Below are positions 34,586 to 43,365 of a DNA stretch of 64,000 nucleotides, piece by piece. The position numbers and the translations under genes were made by a program. The notes under the pieces were generated by a model. The model was not told where the DNA came from and made no database searches. It saw nothing but the letters and a program-made list of their open reading frames with translations. This stretch comes from CAZYQW01 sp964649825 (GTDB lineage: Bacteria > Planctomycetota > B15-G4 > JADJEK01). Position 1 is the stretch's first letter. Each line of letters opens with the position of its first letter. The stretch covers positions 58,134 through 122,133 of the forward strand of contig CAZYQW010000058.1 of the NCBI GenBank assembly GCA_964649825.1, in the 5' to 3' direction.

Positions 34586-35962
34586 GTGAGCCGCCCCCTT
34601 CACGTGCTGATCCTCGCGGCGGGTCGTGGAACCCGTATGAGATCGCCGACGCCGAAGGTCCTCTTCGACGTCTGTGGTCGGTCCGCGTTGGAGCACGTCG
34701 TCCGAGCCGCCCGGACGACCCTGCCAGAAACGCTCACGATCGTTGTATCTTCGGAAAATAAAGACGCTTGTGAGAAGGCGATCAGCGTGGGCCCGCGGAT
34801 CCTCGTGCAGGACCCACCGCTCGGAACCGGGCACGCCGTGCGCGAGGCGGTTGCGTTGCTTCCCGAGGCGCCGGCGGACGTGCTCGTCCTCTACGGAGAT
34901 GGGCCGCTCTATCGCGCCGACACCGTGGCAGAGCTGTTGCGGGAGCATCGGGCTCGAGGTGCGGCGGCGACCTTGCTTACGTCCGTCGTCGACGATCCGA
35001 CCGGGTACGGACGCGTTGTCGTCGATGAGTCTGGCCGCGTGGAGCGGATCGTGGAAGAGGTCGATGCCGACGCGGCCACCCGCGCCATCCACGAGATCAA
35101 CACCGGACTCGTCGTGTTCGACCTCACCCCCGGGCGCGAGGTGCTCCGGGGGCTGCGGAACGACAACGCGAAGGGCGAGTTCTACCTGACCGACCTTCCC
35201 GCTGGATTGGCTGGATTGGCTGGATTGGCGGAATCGGGTGGACGCACCGGATCAGGGGCTCGCGGGCCGGTGGTGGGCCGCGTCGTCCTGGCCGATCCGC
35301 GAGAATCCACTGCCTTCAATAGTCTCGCCGAGCTGAACGAGGTTCGGTCGGTGCTGCGCGAGCGCATCCATCGCCAGCACCAGGAGAACGGCGTCGACAT
35401 CATCGATCCCGTGACGACCTATATCGATGTCGACGTGACGATCGGGCCGGGGACGCGGATCCTTCCGTGCACGGTCATCGCGGCCGGCGTCAGGATCGGC
35501 GAACGGTGCGTGGTCGGCCCCTTCGCCCACCTGCGCGAAGGGACGGTGCTCGAGGACCGCGCGGAGATCGGGAACTTCACCGAAGTGAAGAAGAGCGTGA
35601 TCGGGGCCGGCACCAAGGCGAAGCACCTCACGTATCTCGGAGACGCGCGGATCGGGCGTGACACCAACATTGGCTGCGGCACGATCACGGCGAACTACGA
35701 CGGCAAGTCGAAGCACCGGACCACCATCGGCGATCGCGCATTCATCGGCAGCGGCACCGTGCTGGTCGCGCCGACCGAGGTCGGCGACGGTGGCGTCACC
35801 GGGGCCGGAGCGATCGTCACTCGCAACACCCGCATCGCGGAGGGAGAGGTCTACGTCGGCGTTCCCGCCCGGCCGCTCCGTGCGCGTGGCCCCTCGTCGG
35901 ATGCCGCGGCCTCGTCGGATCCCCTGGCCTCGTCGGATCCCCTGGGTGGAGGAGCGAGTTGA
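34586..35962 (+). CDS. glmU: bifunctional GlmU: GlcNAc-1-P uridyltransferase / GlcN-1-P acetyltransferase
   Basis: 458 aa with a GTG start. It makes UDP-GlcNAc for peptidoglycan and lipid A. The uridyltransferase half has LILAAGRGTRMRSPTPKVL at 8-26, GTGHAV and LYGDGPL; the left-handed beta-helix half has hexapeptide turns, AHLREGTVLE, NFTEVKKSVIGAGTKAKHLTYLGDA, GCGTITANYDGKSKHRT and VLVAPTEVG. Two tandem repeats break the conserved sequence: AGL three times (35201-35227), followed by a Gly/Arg-rich loop, and an 18-bp duplication near the end (ASSDPL twice). Both lie at the joint or the tail, where slippage is tolerated. The stop overlaps the prs TTG. Confidence 0.96.
   Translation: MSRPLHVLILAAGRGTRMRSPTPKVLFDVCGRSALEHVVRAARTTLPETLTIVVSSENKDACEKAISVGPRILVQDPPLGTGHAVREAVALLPEAPADVLVLYGDGPLYRADTVAELLREHRARGAAATLLTSVVDDPTGYGRVVVDESGRVERIVEEVDADAATRAIHEINTGLVVFDLTPGREVLRGLRNDNAKGEFYLTDLPAGLAGLAGLAESGGRTGSGARGPVVGRVVLADPRESTAFNSLAELNEVRSVLRERIHRQHQENGVDIIDPVTTYIDVDVTIGPGTRILPCTVIAAGVRIGERCVVGPFAHLREGTVLEDRAEIGNFTEVKKSVIGAGTKAKHLTYLGDARIGRDTNIGCGTITANYDGKSKHRTTIGDRAFIGSGTVLVAPTEVGDGGVTGAGAIVTRNTRIAEGEVYVGVPARPLRARGPSSDAAASSDPLASSDPLGGGAS
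35201..35227. repeat. 9-bp x3 perfect tandem repeat inside glmU
   Basis: gctggattg three times, in frame, encoding Ala-Gly-Leu x3 between the two catalytic halves of GlmU. Copy changes would keep the frame. Confidence 0.9.
35909..35944. repeat. 18-bp x2 perfect tandem repeat at the 3' end of glmU
   Basis: gcctcgtcggatcccctg twice in a row, with a partial, diverged copy just upstream. It encodes the ASSDPL units in the disordered GlmU tail and ends next to the ribosome binding site of prs (ggtggaggag). Confidence 0.9.
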
Positions 35963-36909
35963 GCGCTGCCGACCGACTGAAAATCTTGACCGGAACCGCG
36001 CACACCGCGCTGGCCCAGGAGATCTGCACCGAGCTCGGTCAGCCGCTTGGCTCCGCGTACGTCGGGCGGTTTCCGGACGGAGAGATCGACTGCAAGATCC
36101 ACGACGACATCCGCGGGGCCGACGTCTTCATCGTGCAGCCGACCTGCCCCCCGGTGAACGACAACCTGGTCGAGCTCCTGCTCATGATCGACTGCTGCCT
36201 GCGCGCGTCGGCCGATCGGATCACGGCAGTCATCCCGTACTTCGGGTACGCGCGCAAGGACCGCAAGGACGAGGGGCGCGTTCCGATCTCGGCCAAGCTC
36301 TGCGCCAACATGATCAGCACGGCGGGCGCGAACCGAGTGCTGACGCTCGATCTGCATGCGAATCAGATCCAGGGGTTCTTCGACATCCCGGTCGACCACC
36401 TGCTGGCGAAGCCGGTGCTCTGCGACTACTTCGCGAAGCTCGATCTGTCGAACGTCACGCTCGTCGCGCCGGACGTCGGCTCGATCCGGATGGCCCGGGC
36501 GTACGCGGCGTCGATCGGTGCGAATCTCGCGATCGTCGACAAACGCCGCCACTCCGCGCACAACACGACCGTCGAGAACCTGATCGGCGACGTCGAGGGG
36601 CACGACGTCGTGATCGTCGATGACATGATCTCCACCGGCGGCTCGATCAGCGAGGCCGCGAAGACGGTCAAGAGCCACGGCGCGAAGAAGGTCTATCTCG
36701 GCGCGACGCACGCTGTCCTCTGCGGCCAGGCGACGGCGAAGCTCGCCGCGGCCCCGGTCGAGGAGGTCGTCGTGACGAACACGATCCCGCTCTCGGCCGA
36801 GAAGCGGTTGGACATCATCAAGGTCATGTCGGTCGCGCCGCTGTTGGCGCGCGCGATCGACCGCATCCACCGGAGCGCGTCGGTCAGCGCCCTTTTCAAC
36901 GGCGAGTGA
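35959..36909 (+). CDS. prs: ribose-phosphate pyrophosphokinase (PRPP synthetase)
   Basis: 316 aa, the normal class I length. It converts ribose-5-phosphate and ATP to PRPP for purine, pyrimidine, His, Trp and NAD synthesis. Seen: VGRFPDGEIDCKIHDDIRG, VIPYFGYARKDRKDEGRVPISAK, the Mg-binding LTLDLHANQIQGFFDIPVDHL, and the PRPP loop VVIVDDMISTGGSI. The TTG start overlaps the glmU stop (TTGA) behind a strong GGTGGAGGAG ribosome site. The glmU-prs-rplY-pth order is conserved in many bacteria. Confidence 0.97.
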   Translation: MSAADRLKILTGTAHTALAQEICTELGQPLGSAYVGRFPDGEIDCKIHDDIRGADVFIVQPTCPPVNDNLVELLLMIDCCLRASADRITAVIPYFGYARKDRKDEGRVPISAKLCANMISTAGANRVLTLDLHANQIQGFFDIPVDHLLAKPVLCDYFAKLDLSNVTLVAPDVGSIRMARAYAASIGANLAIVDKRRHSAHNTTVENLIGDVEGHDVVIVDDMISTGGSISEAAKTVKSHGAKKVYLGATHAVLCGQATAKLAAAPVEEVVVTNTIPLSAEKRLDIIKVMSVAPLLARAIDRIHRSASVSALFNGE

Positions 36910-36945
36910 CCGAAGGACGATCCCCTACGATCGAGGAAGTGAACC

Positions 36946-37578
36946 ATGGCAAACGTGACGACGATCGAGGTGTCGAAGCGCGACAAGATCGGCAGCAACG
37001 CTTCGAAGCAACTGCGCAAGTCTGGCCGCATTCCCGGCGTGCTGTACGGACACGGCCAGGAGTCGGTTCCGATCACCGCGGACGGCCGCTCGCTCGAGGC
37101 CACACTCCACACTCACGCGCAGTTCGTCGAGCTGTCGATCGATGGCGCGGTCGAGACGGCGCTGATCCGCGAGGTGCAGTACGACCACTATGGACAGCAC
37201 GTCGTTCACGTCGACTTCGTGCGCGTCAACCTCGACGAGCCGATCGAGGTGCACATCCAGGTCGAGTATCGCGGCATGCCGAAGGGAGTGTCGGCCGGCG
37301 GAGTGCTGCAGCGGTTCCTGACGGAAGTGCCGATCCGGGTCGCGCCGCGGTACATCCCCGATGAGTTCATCGTGAACGTCTCGCACCTCGACGTCGGCGA
37401 CTCGATCCTTATGGGCGACGTCGAGCTGCCGGCGTCGGCCGAACTCGTCGGCGATCCCTCGAAGCCGATCTGCTCCGTCGTCTCTTCGACCGCGCAGGTC
37501 GTTGCGACCGAAGAGGCCGACACGAGCGAGCCGGAAGTCGTTGGACAGAAGCCGGGCGATACCGAGGGAGAGAGCTAG
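36946..37578 (+). CDS. rplY: 50S ribosomal protein bL25, Ctc type
   Basis: 210 aa, the long (TL5/Ctc) form. The N-terminal 5S rRNA-binding domain includes RKSGRIPGVLYGHGQESVPI and IREVQYDHYGQHVVHVDFVRVN; the C-terminal beta domain follows (VEYRGMPKGVSAGGVLQRFLTEVPIRVAPRYIPDEFIVNVSHLDVGDSI). A short acidic tail ends the protein. It lies 36 bp after prs and 50 bp before pth, in the usual prs-ctc-pth order. Confidence 0.96.
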   Translation: MANVTTIEVSKRDKIGSNASKQLRKSGRIPGVLYGHGQESVPITADGRSLEATLHTHAQFVELSIDGAVETALIREVQYDHYGQHVVHVDFVRVNLDEPIEVHIQVEYRGMPKGVSAGGVLQRFLTEVPIRVAPRYIPDEFIVNVSHLDVGDSILMGDVELPASAELVGDPSKPICSVVSSTAQVVATEEADTSEPEVVGQKPGDTEGES

Positions 37579-37628
37579 CCGACGGCTCGACCAGGACCGG
37601 ACGCCGGCTCGATGGAGTCTGAGCTCGA

Positions 37629-38213
37629 ATGCGGATCGTGGTGGGACTCGGAAACCCCGGCGCGGAGTACGTGGGGACGCGGCACAACGCCGGGTTCGAC
37701 GTCGCCGACCGTCTCGCGCGGCGACTCGGGGTCGAGTTCCGATCGCGCGGTGGAACGGCGGACATCGCGGACGCTCGCTCGTCGCGCACTCCATGCCTCG
37801 TCGTCAAACCGATGACGTACATGAATCGAAGCGGTGGTCCGTTGCGCAAGGTGTTGGACGACCTGGACGGGACTCTCGCGGACGTCTTGGTCGTCGTGGA
37901 CGACTTCGAGCTCGAGCTCGGCCGGCTGCGCGTTCGGCGGTCCGGGAGCGACGGAGGTCACAACGGACTCAAGTCCATTATTTCGACCCTAGGATCCGAG
38001 TTCGCGCGGCTCCGGGTCGGAATCGGGCCGGCCCCCGGAAGGATGCCGGTCGAGGTCTTCGTCCTGAAACCGTTCCGTTCGGATGAACGCGACGAGGTCG
38101 ACTGGATGCTCGACCGCGCGACCGACGCCGCCGAGGCATGGGTCCGAGGTACCGATCTCCAGTCGTTGATGAATGAGTACAACCGGCGCCCTCCCAACGA
38201 GGCTTTGTGCTAG
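37629..38213 (+). CDS. pth: peptidyl-tRNA hydrolase
   Basis: 194 aa, standard for bacterial Pth, which recycles tRNA from prematurely released peptidyl-tRNA. Catalytic and binding residues are present: GLGNPGAEYVGTRHNAGFDV (Asn10-like and His20-like), KPMTYMNRSGG, VVDDFELELGRLRVRRSGSDGGHNGLKSI (Asp93-like), and FARLRVGIGPAPGRMPVEVFVLKPF. It is the end of the glmU-prs-rplY-pth group; a 66-bp gap separates it from rpsF. Confidence 0.97.
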   Translation: MRIVVGLGNPGAEYVGTRHNAGFDVADRLARRLGVEFRSRGGTADIADARSSRTPCLVVKPMTYMNRSGGPLRKVLDDLDGTLADVLVVVDDFELELGRLRVRRSGSDGGHNGLKSIISTLGSEFARLRVGIGPAPGRMPVEVFVLKPFRSDERDEVDWMLDRATDAAEAWVRGTDLQSLMNEYNRRPPNEALC

Positions 38214-38279
38214 AGTGCCGCGTTTGGCATACCGCCGGCCAGAGAGAATGGAAAACAGCGTGGAGCGACGTCGGAAACC

Positions 38280-38780
38280 ATGGTGAAGCACTACGAGGGC
38301 ATGTTCCTGTGCCACAACAAGGAGGCACGGAAAGATACCGAGTACCTCGTCGAGCACGTGAAGGGGCTCATCGAGAAGGTCGGCGGCAGCGTCGTCAAGA
38401 TCGCGAAGTGGGACGAGCGTCGACTCGCGTACCCGGTGAAGGGGGTCACGCACGGCGTCTACATTCTGACCTACTTCTCGGGCCCGCCCGAGGCGAACGG
38501 CAAGCTGACCGGCGAGGTTCGACTGTCCAGCCAGATCCTGCGTCACTTGACGCTCGCGCTCGAAGCAATCCCCGAGGGCGAGATCGAGACGTTCCAGGAG
38601 AGGCAGAATCGGCTGAGTGCGGCGATTCGAAGCGAGGACGGATCCGACTCCGACGACGATTCCGGTCCGCCGCGAACAGAGACGCGCGCGCGCGCCGCGG
38701 CCGTGGTGCGCGATGCGCCCCATGCGCCCCTTGCGCCCCTTGCGTCTGATGCGCTTGGTTCCGATGACGGAGACGTGTGA
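38280..38780 (+). CDS. rpsF: 30S ribosomal protein bS6 with C-terminal extension
   Basis: 166 aa. Residues 1-105 are a normal bS6: HYEGMFLCHNKEARKD, GGSVVKIAKWDERRLAYPVKGVTHGVYILTYFSG, ILRHLTLALEAIPE. The remaining 60 residues are low complexity: an acidic part (EDGSDSDDDSG), Arg/Ala, and an A-P-L repeat from a short tandem gcgcccc DNA repeat. An ssb gene usually sits between rpsF and rpsR; here rpsR follows at once, overlapping by 1 nt. Confidence 0.95.
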   Translation: MVKHYEGMFLCHNKEARKDTEYLVEHVKGLIEKVGGSVVKIAKWDERRLAYPVKGVTHGVYILTYFSGPPEANGKLTGEVRLSSQILRHLTLALEAIPEGEIETFQERQNRLSAAIRSEDGSDSDDDSGPPRTETRARAAAVVRDAPHAPLAPLASDALGSDDGDV

Positions 38781-39025
38781 TGGCGAACGTGAAGAAGCGA
38801 CGCAAGACCCGGAAGTTCAGTGAGCGGCACCGAATCCGCGTCGGCCGCAGCAAGGCCGAGGAGCTGTACGACTACAAGAACGTGCCGCTGCTCCAGCGGT
38901 TGACGACGCAGCAAGGCAAGCTGTTCTCGCGCAAGCGCGCGGGAAACACGGCCTGGGCGCAGCGCAAGCTTGCACAAGAAGTGAAGCGCGCGCGGTTCAT
39001 GGCTCTTCTGCCGTACGTCGGCTAG
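38780..39025 (+). CDS. rpsR: 30S ribosomal protein bS18
   Basis: 81 aa from the ATG at 38780, which shares one base with the rpsF TGA (TGATG). A GTG one codon upstream (38777) is also in frame. Conserved parts: KRRKTRKFSE, YKNVPLLQRLTTQQGKLFSRKRAGNTAWAQRKLAQEVKRARFMALLPYV, matching the bS18 core where the T-x-x-GK-x-x-x-RR-x-G motif binds 16S rRNA. Cysteine-free, so it is the zinc-independent type. Confidence 0.96.
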   Translation: MANVKKRRKTRKFSERHRIRVGRSKAEELYDYKNVPLLQRLTTQQGKLFSRKRAGNTAWAQRKLAQEVKRARFMALLPYVG

Positions 39026-39040
39026 AAACGGACGGTCATC

Positions 39041-39556
39041 ATGCAGGAGATCATCCTCCTCGAAGACATCGATGCAGTGGGCCGCCGCGGCAGCTTGCTT
39101 CGCGTGAAGAACGGGTTCGCGCTGAACCATCTGATCCCGAAGGGGCTCGCGGTCGTCGCCACCGTCGACAACATGAATCGGCTCGCCGGTCTGCGGAAGA
39201 AGTTCGAGGCCGACGAGAAGGTCCGTATCGCCCACGCGAAGGATCTCTCGAACCGACTGGGAACGGTCTCCCTCACGATCCCGATGAAGGCGTCGGACGA
39301 GGGACACCTGTACGGCTCGGTGAGCGTGGCGACGCTGGTCGAGAAGCTCGCGGCGGCGGGTCATACGATCGAGCCCCGCGCGATCAAGCTCATGGAACCG
39401 ATCAAAGAAGTCGGCGTGTACAACGTGCCGGTCGTCCTCCACGACTCCGTGAAGACCGAGCTCAAGGTCTGGGTCGTCGAGGAGAAAGCGGCGAGCGCCG
39501 AGGTTCCGGCCGAGGTGAGCGTCGCGGCGGTCGAAGCCGACGCGGAAGAATCCTGA
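39041..39556 (+). CDS. rplI: 50S ribosomal protein bL9
   Basis: 171 aa. The N-terminal rRNA-binding domain is typical: MQEIILLEDIDAVGRRGSLLRVKNGFALNHLIPKGLA. The long connecting helix (MNRLAGLRKKFEADEKVRIAHAKDLSNRL) and C-terminal domain (LYGSVSVATLVEKLAAAGHTIEPRAIKL) follow. A 20-residue Ala/Glu tail is added. It lies 15 bp after rpsR. Confidence 0.97.
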   Translation: MQEIILLEDIDAVGRRGSLLRVKNGFALNHLIPKGLAVVATVDNMNRLAGLRKKFEADEKVRIAHAKDLSNRLGTVSLTIPMKASDEGHLYGSVSVATLVEKLAAAGHTIEPRAIKLMEPIKEVGVYNVPVVLHDSVKTELKVWVVEEKAASAEVPAEVSVAAVEADAEES

Positions 39557-39595
39557 TTCGACGATTCCGCGCGACGGGAGGGGCCGTTTCTGGCC

Positions 39596-40945
39596 ATGAG
39601 TGATCCTCGCTCATTGGAACGCGTCCCTCCCCACGACGCCGAGGCCGAGGCCGCGCTTCTCGGCGCGATCCTCCTCGATCCAGACGTCGCGACCGAGGTC
39701 GGTGGGTTCCTCCTGCCGGACCATTTCTACATCCTCGCCCATCGCCACGTGTACGAGGCGTGCATCGCACTGGAGGAGAAGGGCGTCGCGATCGATGTCG
39801 TCACCGTCAAGGACGAGCTCCGGCGGAAGAAGACGTTCGACGAGGCGGGGGGTGCCGAGACCCTGATTCGCCTGATGGAGAGCGTGCCGTCCGCGGCCGG
39901 CGCGCGTCATCATGCGGAGATCGTTCGCGAGCGAGCGCGCCTCCGTTCGCTGATCCGTGCGTCCCAGTCGATCCTGACCGACTGCTACGGTTCGCCGGAG
40001 GACGTCGCGGTCGTCGTCGATCAGGCCGAGCAGCGGATCTTCGACGTCAGCCGGACGGAGGAGAGCGACACCGGGTCGATCCACGATCTGATCGAGGAGA
40101 CGATCCACAAGATCGAAGAACGACAGGCGCGCGGCAGCGGCTCGCTCACCGGCCTCGACACCGGCTTCATCGATCTGAACGAGCAGCTCGATGGTCTTCA
40201 CAAAGGCAACCTCGTCATCGTCGCGGCGCGGCCCAGCATGGGGAAGACGTCGTTCGCGATGAACATCGCCGCGCGTTCCGCGATGAAGACCAAGAAGGCC
40301 ATCCTCGTCTTCTCGCTCGAGGTGCCGAAGGAGCAGGTCGTCGAGAACGTCCTCTGCTCCACCGCGCGCGTGAACGCGCACCGCCTGCGCCGCGGCGAGC
40401 TCGATCAGGAGCGCGACTGGCCAAGGCTCCTCCAGGCCGCGAACGACCTCATGGAGGTCCCGATCCTGATCGACGACACTCCCGGTCTGTCCGGGATGGC
40501 GATGCGGGCGAAGGCGCGCCGCGTGGCCGCGCGGTACGACCTCGGCCTGATCGTCGTCGACTACCTGCAGCTCATGACCTATCCGGGTTCGGAGAGTCGG
40601 CAGCACGAGATCACCATGATCTCGCAGTCGCTGAAGACGATGGCTCGCCAGCTCGAGGTCCCCGTGATGGCGCTGTCGCAGTTGAACCGCGCGGTCGATG
40701 CCCGCGAGGACCACCGGCCGCGAATGTCCGACCTTCGCGAGTCCGGCTCCATCGAGCAGGATGCCGACGTCATCATCTTCCTCTACCGCGAGGCGTACTA
40801 CAAAGAGCTCCCTCCAGACCGCGAGCCGGAGGCCGAGGTGATCGTTGCGAAGCACCGAAACGGGCCGACCGGCACGATCAAGCTGCATTTCTTCAGCCAG
40901 TACCTCTCGTTCGAGGATCCCGCTCGACATGCCTTCGGCCGCTGA
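39596..40945 (+). CDS. dnaB: replicative DNA helicase DnaB
   Basis: 449 aa. The N-terminal hairpin domain begins PPHDAEAEAALLGAILLDP, followed by the linker helix and the RecA-like core: SLTGLDTGFIDLNEQLDGLHKGNLVIVAARPSMGKTSFAMNIA (Walker A), LVFSLEVPKEQVVENVLC, LIVVDYLQLM (Walker B), ALSQLNRAVDAREDHRPRMSDLRESGSIEQDADVIIFLYR. Intein-free. The rpsF-rpsR-rplI-dnaB order is classical. Its last 17 nt overlap bamA. Confidence 0.97.
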   Translation: MSDPRSLERVPPHDAEAEAALLGAILLDPDVATEVGGFLLPDHFYILAHRHVYEACIALEEKGVAIDVVTVKDELRRKKTFDEAGGAETLIRLMESVPSAAGARHHAEIVRERARLRSLIRASQSILTDCYGSPEDVAVVVDQAEQRIFDVSRTEESDTGSIHDLIEETIHKIEERQARGSGSLTGLDTGFIDLNEQLDGLHKGNLVIVAARPSMGKTSFAMNIAARSAMKTKKAILVFSLEVPKEQVVENVLCSTARVNAHRLRRGELDQERDWPRLLQAANDLMEVPILIDDTPGLSGMAMRAKARRVAARYDLGLIVVDYLQLMTYPGSESRQHEITMISQSLKTMARQLEVPVMALSQLNRAVDAREDHRPRMSDLRESGSIEQDADVIIFLYREAYYKELPPDREPEAEVIVAKHRNGPTGTIKLHFFSQYLSFEDPARHAFGR

Positions 40946-43346
40946 GCGGGCGCCCGTCATCCTTCGCGGGGTCTCCATCCTCCTCCTCGTGGTGACGGTC
41001 GCCTCTCTGATCGTGCGAGAGTCGCGGGCGCAGCCGGATGGACCAAAGGTCGTCGACGTGCGGGTCGACGGCGCGCGACGGCTGACGCGGGAGCAGGTCC
41101 TCGACGGCGTCGGAGTGCAGCTCGACCGCCCGCTCGATCGCGCTCGCGTGACGCAGGGGCTGCTCGACCTCCACCGCCGTTACGGAGTCCGCGTCGCCGT
41201 GGCCGAGGAACCGATCCTGGGGGGGGTTCGACTCGTCTTCGACGTCTCCGAACCCACGTTGATCCGGCGGGCCGAGGTGCGCGGCGTGTCGGGCACACGA
41301 GCGGCGGAGTTCCTGGAGCAGCTCTCGCTCGCCGGTGTTCGTGCGCTCCTGCTCTCGCACGTCCGCGACCGCGCGAACGAGCTCGAGGAGAGGTTGAAGA
41401 ACGAAGGACACGCCTTCGCGAGCGTCACCGTCGAGATCGAGGGCGATCCCGCGGACGCGGTCGCGGTGTTGAACGTCGACGAGGGTCCGAAGGTCGAGAT
41501 CGACGAGGTCGTCTTCGAAGGGCTCGAGTCGCTCGACGGGGAGGTCGCCCGTCGCGTGATGACGACGCAGCCGACGCGATTCCTGCTCTTCAAGTCGTAC
41601 CTGCGCCGCGACGTCGTCGAGCGCGACGTCGTCGAGGTCGAACGGCTCCTGCAGCGCGAGGGATTCCGCGACGCGCGGGTCTCGCTGGCGCGCATCGACC
41701 TGAACGACGATCGCGACGAGGCGACGGTCGTGCTCGCGGTCGAGGAAGGTGAGCGCTACCACGTCGAGGCGATCCGCATCGAGGGGAACCAGGCGCTCTC
41801 CACGGCAGAGCTCGAAGCGCGGCTCGAGTCGAAGGCCGGCGCTCCCCTCCGCACCGTCGACCTGGACCGCGACCGCCGCGAGATGCTCCGCCGATACGGC
41901 GAGCTCGGCTACATCCGTTGCGAGATCGAGACCCAGGTCGCATTCGCCGAGGTCGGAACCGGCGTGATCGTGCGACACGTCATCCGCGAAGGGGACCAGA
42001 AACGAGTGCGGGACGTCGTGGTCCGCGGCAACACGAGCACCAAGGACGAGGTCGTCCGGCGCGAGGTGACGTTGGAGCCGGGAGAGCTCGCCGATGCCAG
42101 CGAGCTCCGTCGTACGACCGACCGACTGCGGGCGCTGGGCTACTTTCGCGACGAGCAAGGTCGCGATCGCGTTGCGGTGCAGTTCAAGCCGACCTCCGAC
42201 CCGAAGCAGGAGGACCTCTTCGTCGACGTGGAGGAGACGCGCGCGGGCCGCCTCTACTTCACCGGCGGCGGATCGACCGACATCGGCTTCTTCGCCGGCG
42301 TCATTTTCGACAAGCCGAACTTCGACGCGTCCGACCTGCCGTCGTCGTGGGATCCGATCACGCTGATCTCGGAGCTCCGCGCGGGCGACGCGTTCCACGG
42401 CGGCGGACAGCACCTCGAGATCCGCGTCATTCCCGGGAACCTCGTTTCCGACTATCTGATCTCGTTCACCGAGCCGTACTTCGGCGGTCCGGCCGAGCAT
42501 CCGTTGTCGCTGAACGTCGAGGCGTACCTGCGGACGGTGAACGTCATCGAGGAGTACCAAGAGGATCGCTACGGGCTGGGCACCACGCTCGGGACGAAGG
42601 TCGACGAGCACCTCGGGGTTGGCGTCAACGCGCGTCTCGAGGTGGTCGACATCCACGACGTCGACGATGCTCCCTCGGAGGTGGATGACGTCGAAGGTAC
42701 GAACTTCGTGCCCGCGATCGGCCTGTTCGGGCGGTACGAGGACTTCGACGATCCGCTCGACCCGGAGGAGGGTGGGTCCGTTGGCGTCTCGTACGACCTG
42801 CTGCTGGTCGACGCCTTCGGCGAGCGGATCGTGTTCGACGGTTCCTGGCTCGTCCCGATCGTCGAGGACGCGCGCGGCCGCAAGCAGGTGCTCGCGTTCC
42901 GCGGGTCCCTCGGCGGCGCGCACGGCTTCGGCGACGATCTACCGTTCTTCGAGCGGCTCCACGCGGGGGGGTCTTCCGGCGACTTTCCGCTGCGCGGCTT
43001 CGAGTACCGGCGTGTCGGTCCGGAGAAGCAGGACGTTCACCTCGGCGGCGAGTTCGCCTGGTCGACGTCGATGGAGTACCGGTTCCCGATCTACTCGACG
43101 TACGACCCGTTGCTCGGCGAAGAGCAGGAGGTCGTCCGCGGCGTCGTCTTCATCGACGCCGGATCGATCGAGAACTCCCTTTCGTCGCTCGTCTCGTCGC
43201 CCCGGCTGTCGACAGGAGTCGGCATCCGGGTCAAGATCCCGTTTCTGGGTCCTACGCCGGTCGCGCTCGATCTCGGCGTGCCGATCTTGAAGGAGTCGGA
43301 CGACGAGACCCAGCTTCTCAGCGTGCGGATCAGCACGCGTTTCTGA
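40929..43346 (+). CDS. bamA: outer membrane protein assembly factor BamA (Omp85)
   Basis: 805 aa from the ATG at 40929, inside the end of dnaB (17-nt overlap). Signal peptide about 1-36 (ILLLVVTVASLIVRESRA before QPDG). Five POTRA units can be counted by their opening strand: VVDVRVDGARRL, LIRRAEVRG, EIDEVVFEGLE, HVEAIRIEGNQAL and RVRDVVVRGNTST. The Omp85 barrel fills residues about 430-805 and ends in the expected aromatic pattern (LLSVRISTRF). BamA inserts beta-barrel proteins into the outer membrane. skp and the lpx genes follow, a known grouping. Confidence 0.94.
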   Translation: MPSAAERAPVILRGVSILLLVVTVASLIVRESRAQPDGPKVVDVRVDGARRLTREQVLDGVGVQLDRPLDRARVTQGLLDLHRRYGVRVAVAEEPILGGVRLVFDVSEPTLIRRAEVRGVSGTRAAEFLEQLSLAGVRALLLSHVRDRANELEERLKNEGHAFASVTVEIEGDPADAVAVLNVDEGPKVEIDEVVFEGLESLDGEVARRVMTTQPTRFLLFKSYLRRDVVERDVVEVERLLQREGFRDARVSLARIDLNDDRDEATVVLAVEEGERYHVEAIRIEGNQALSTAELEARLESKAGAPLRTVDLDRDRREMLRRYGELGYIRCEIETQVAFAEVGTGVIVRHVIREGDQKRVRDVVVRGNTSTKDEVVRREVTLEPGELADASELRRTTDRLRALGYFRDEQGRDRVAVQFKPTSDPKQEDLFVDVEETRAGRLYFTGGGSTDIGFFAGVIFDKPNFDASDLPSSWDPITLISELRAGDAFHGGGQHLEIRVIPGNLVSDYLISFTEPYFGGPAEHPLSLNVEAYLRTVNVIEEYQEDRYGLGTTLGTKVDEHLGVGVNARLEVVDIHDVDDAPSEVDDVEGTNFVPAIGLFGRYEDFDDPLDPEEGGSVGVSYDLLLVDAFGERIVFDGSWLVPIVEDARGRKQVLAFRGSLGGAHGFGDDLPFFERLHAGGSSGDFPLRGFEYRRVGPEKQDVHLGGEFAWSTSMEYRFPIYSTYDPLLGEEQEVVRGVVFIDAGSIENSLSSLVSSPRLSTGVGIRVKIPFLGPTPVALDLGVPILKESDDETQLLSVRISTRF

Positions 43347-43365
43347 CCCTCGCCGGAGGCCGTCC

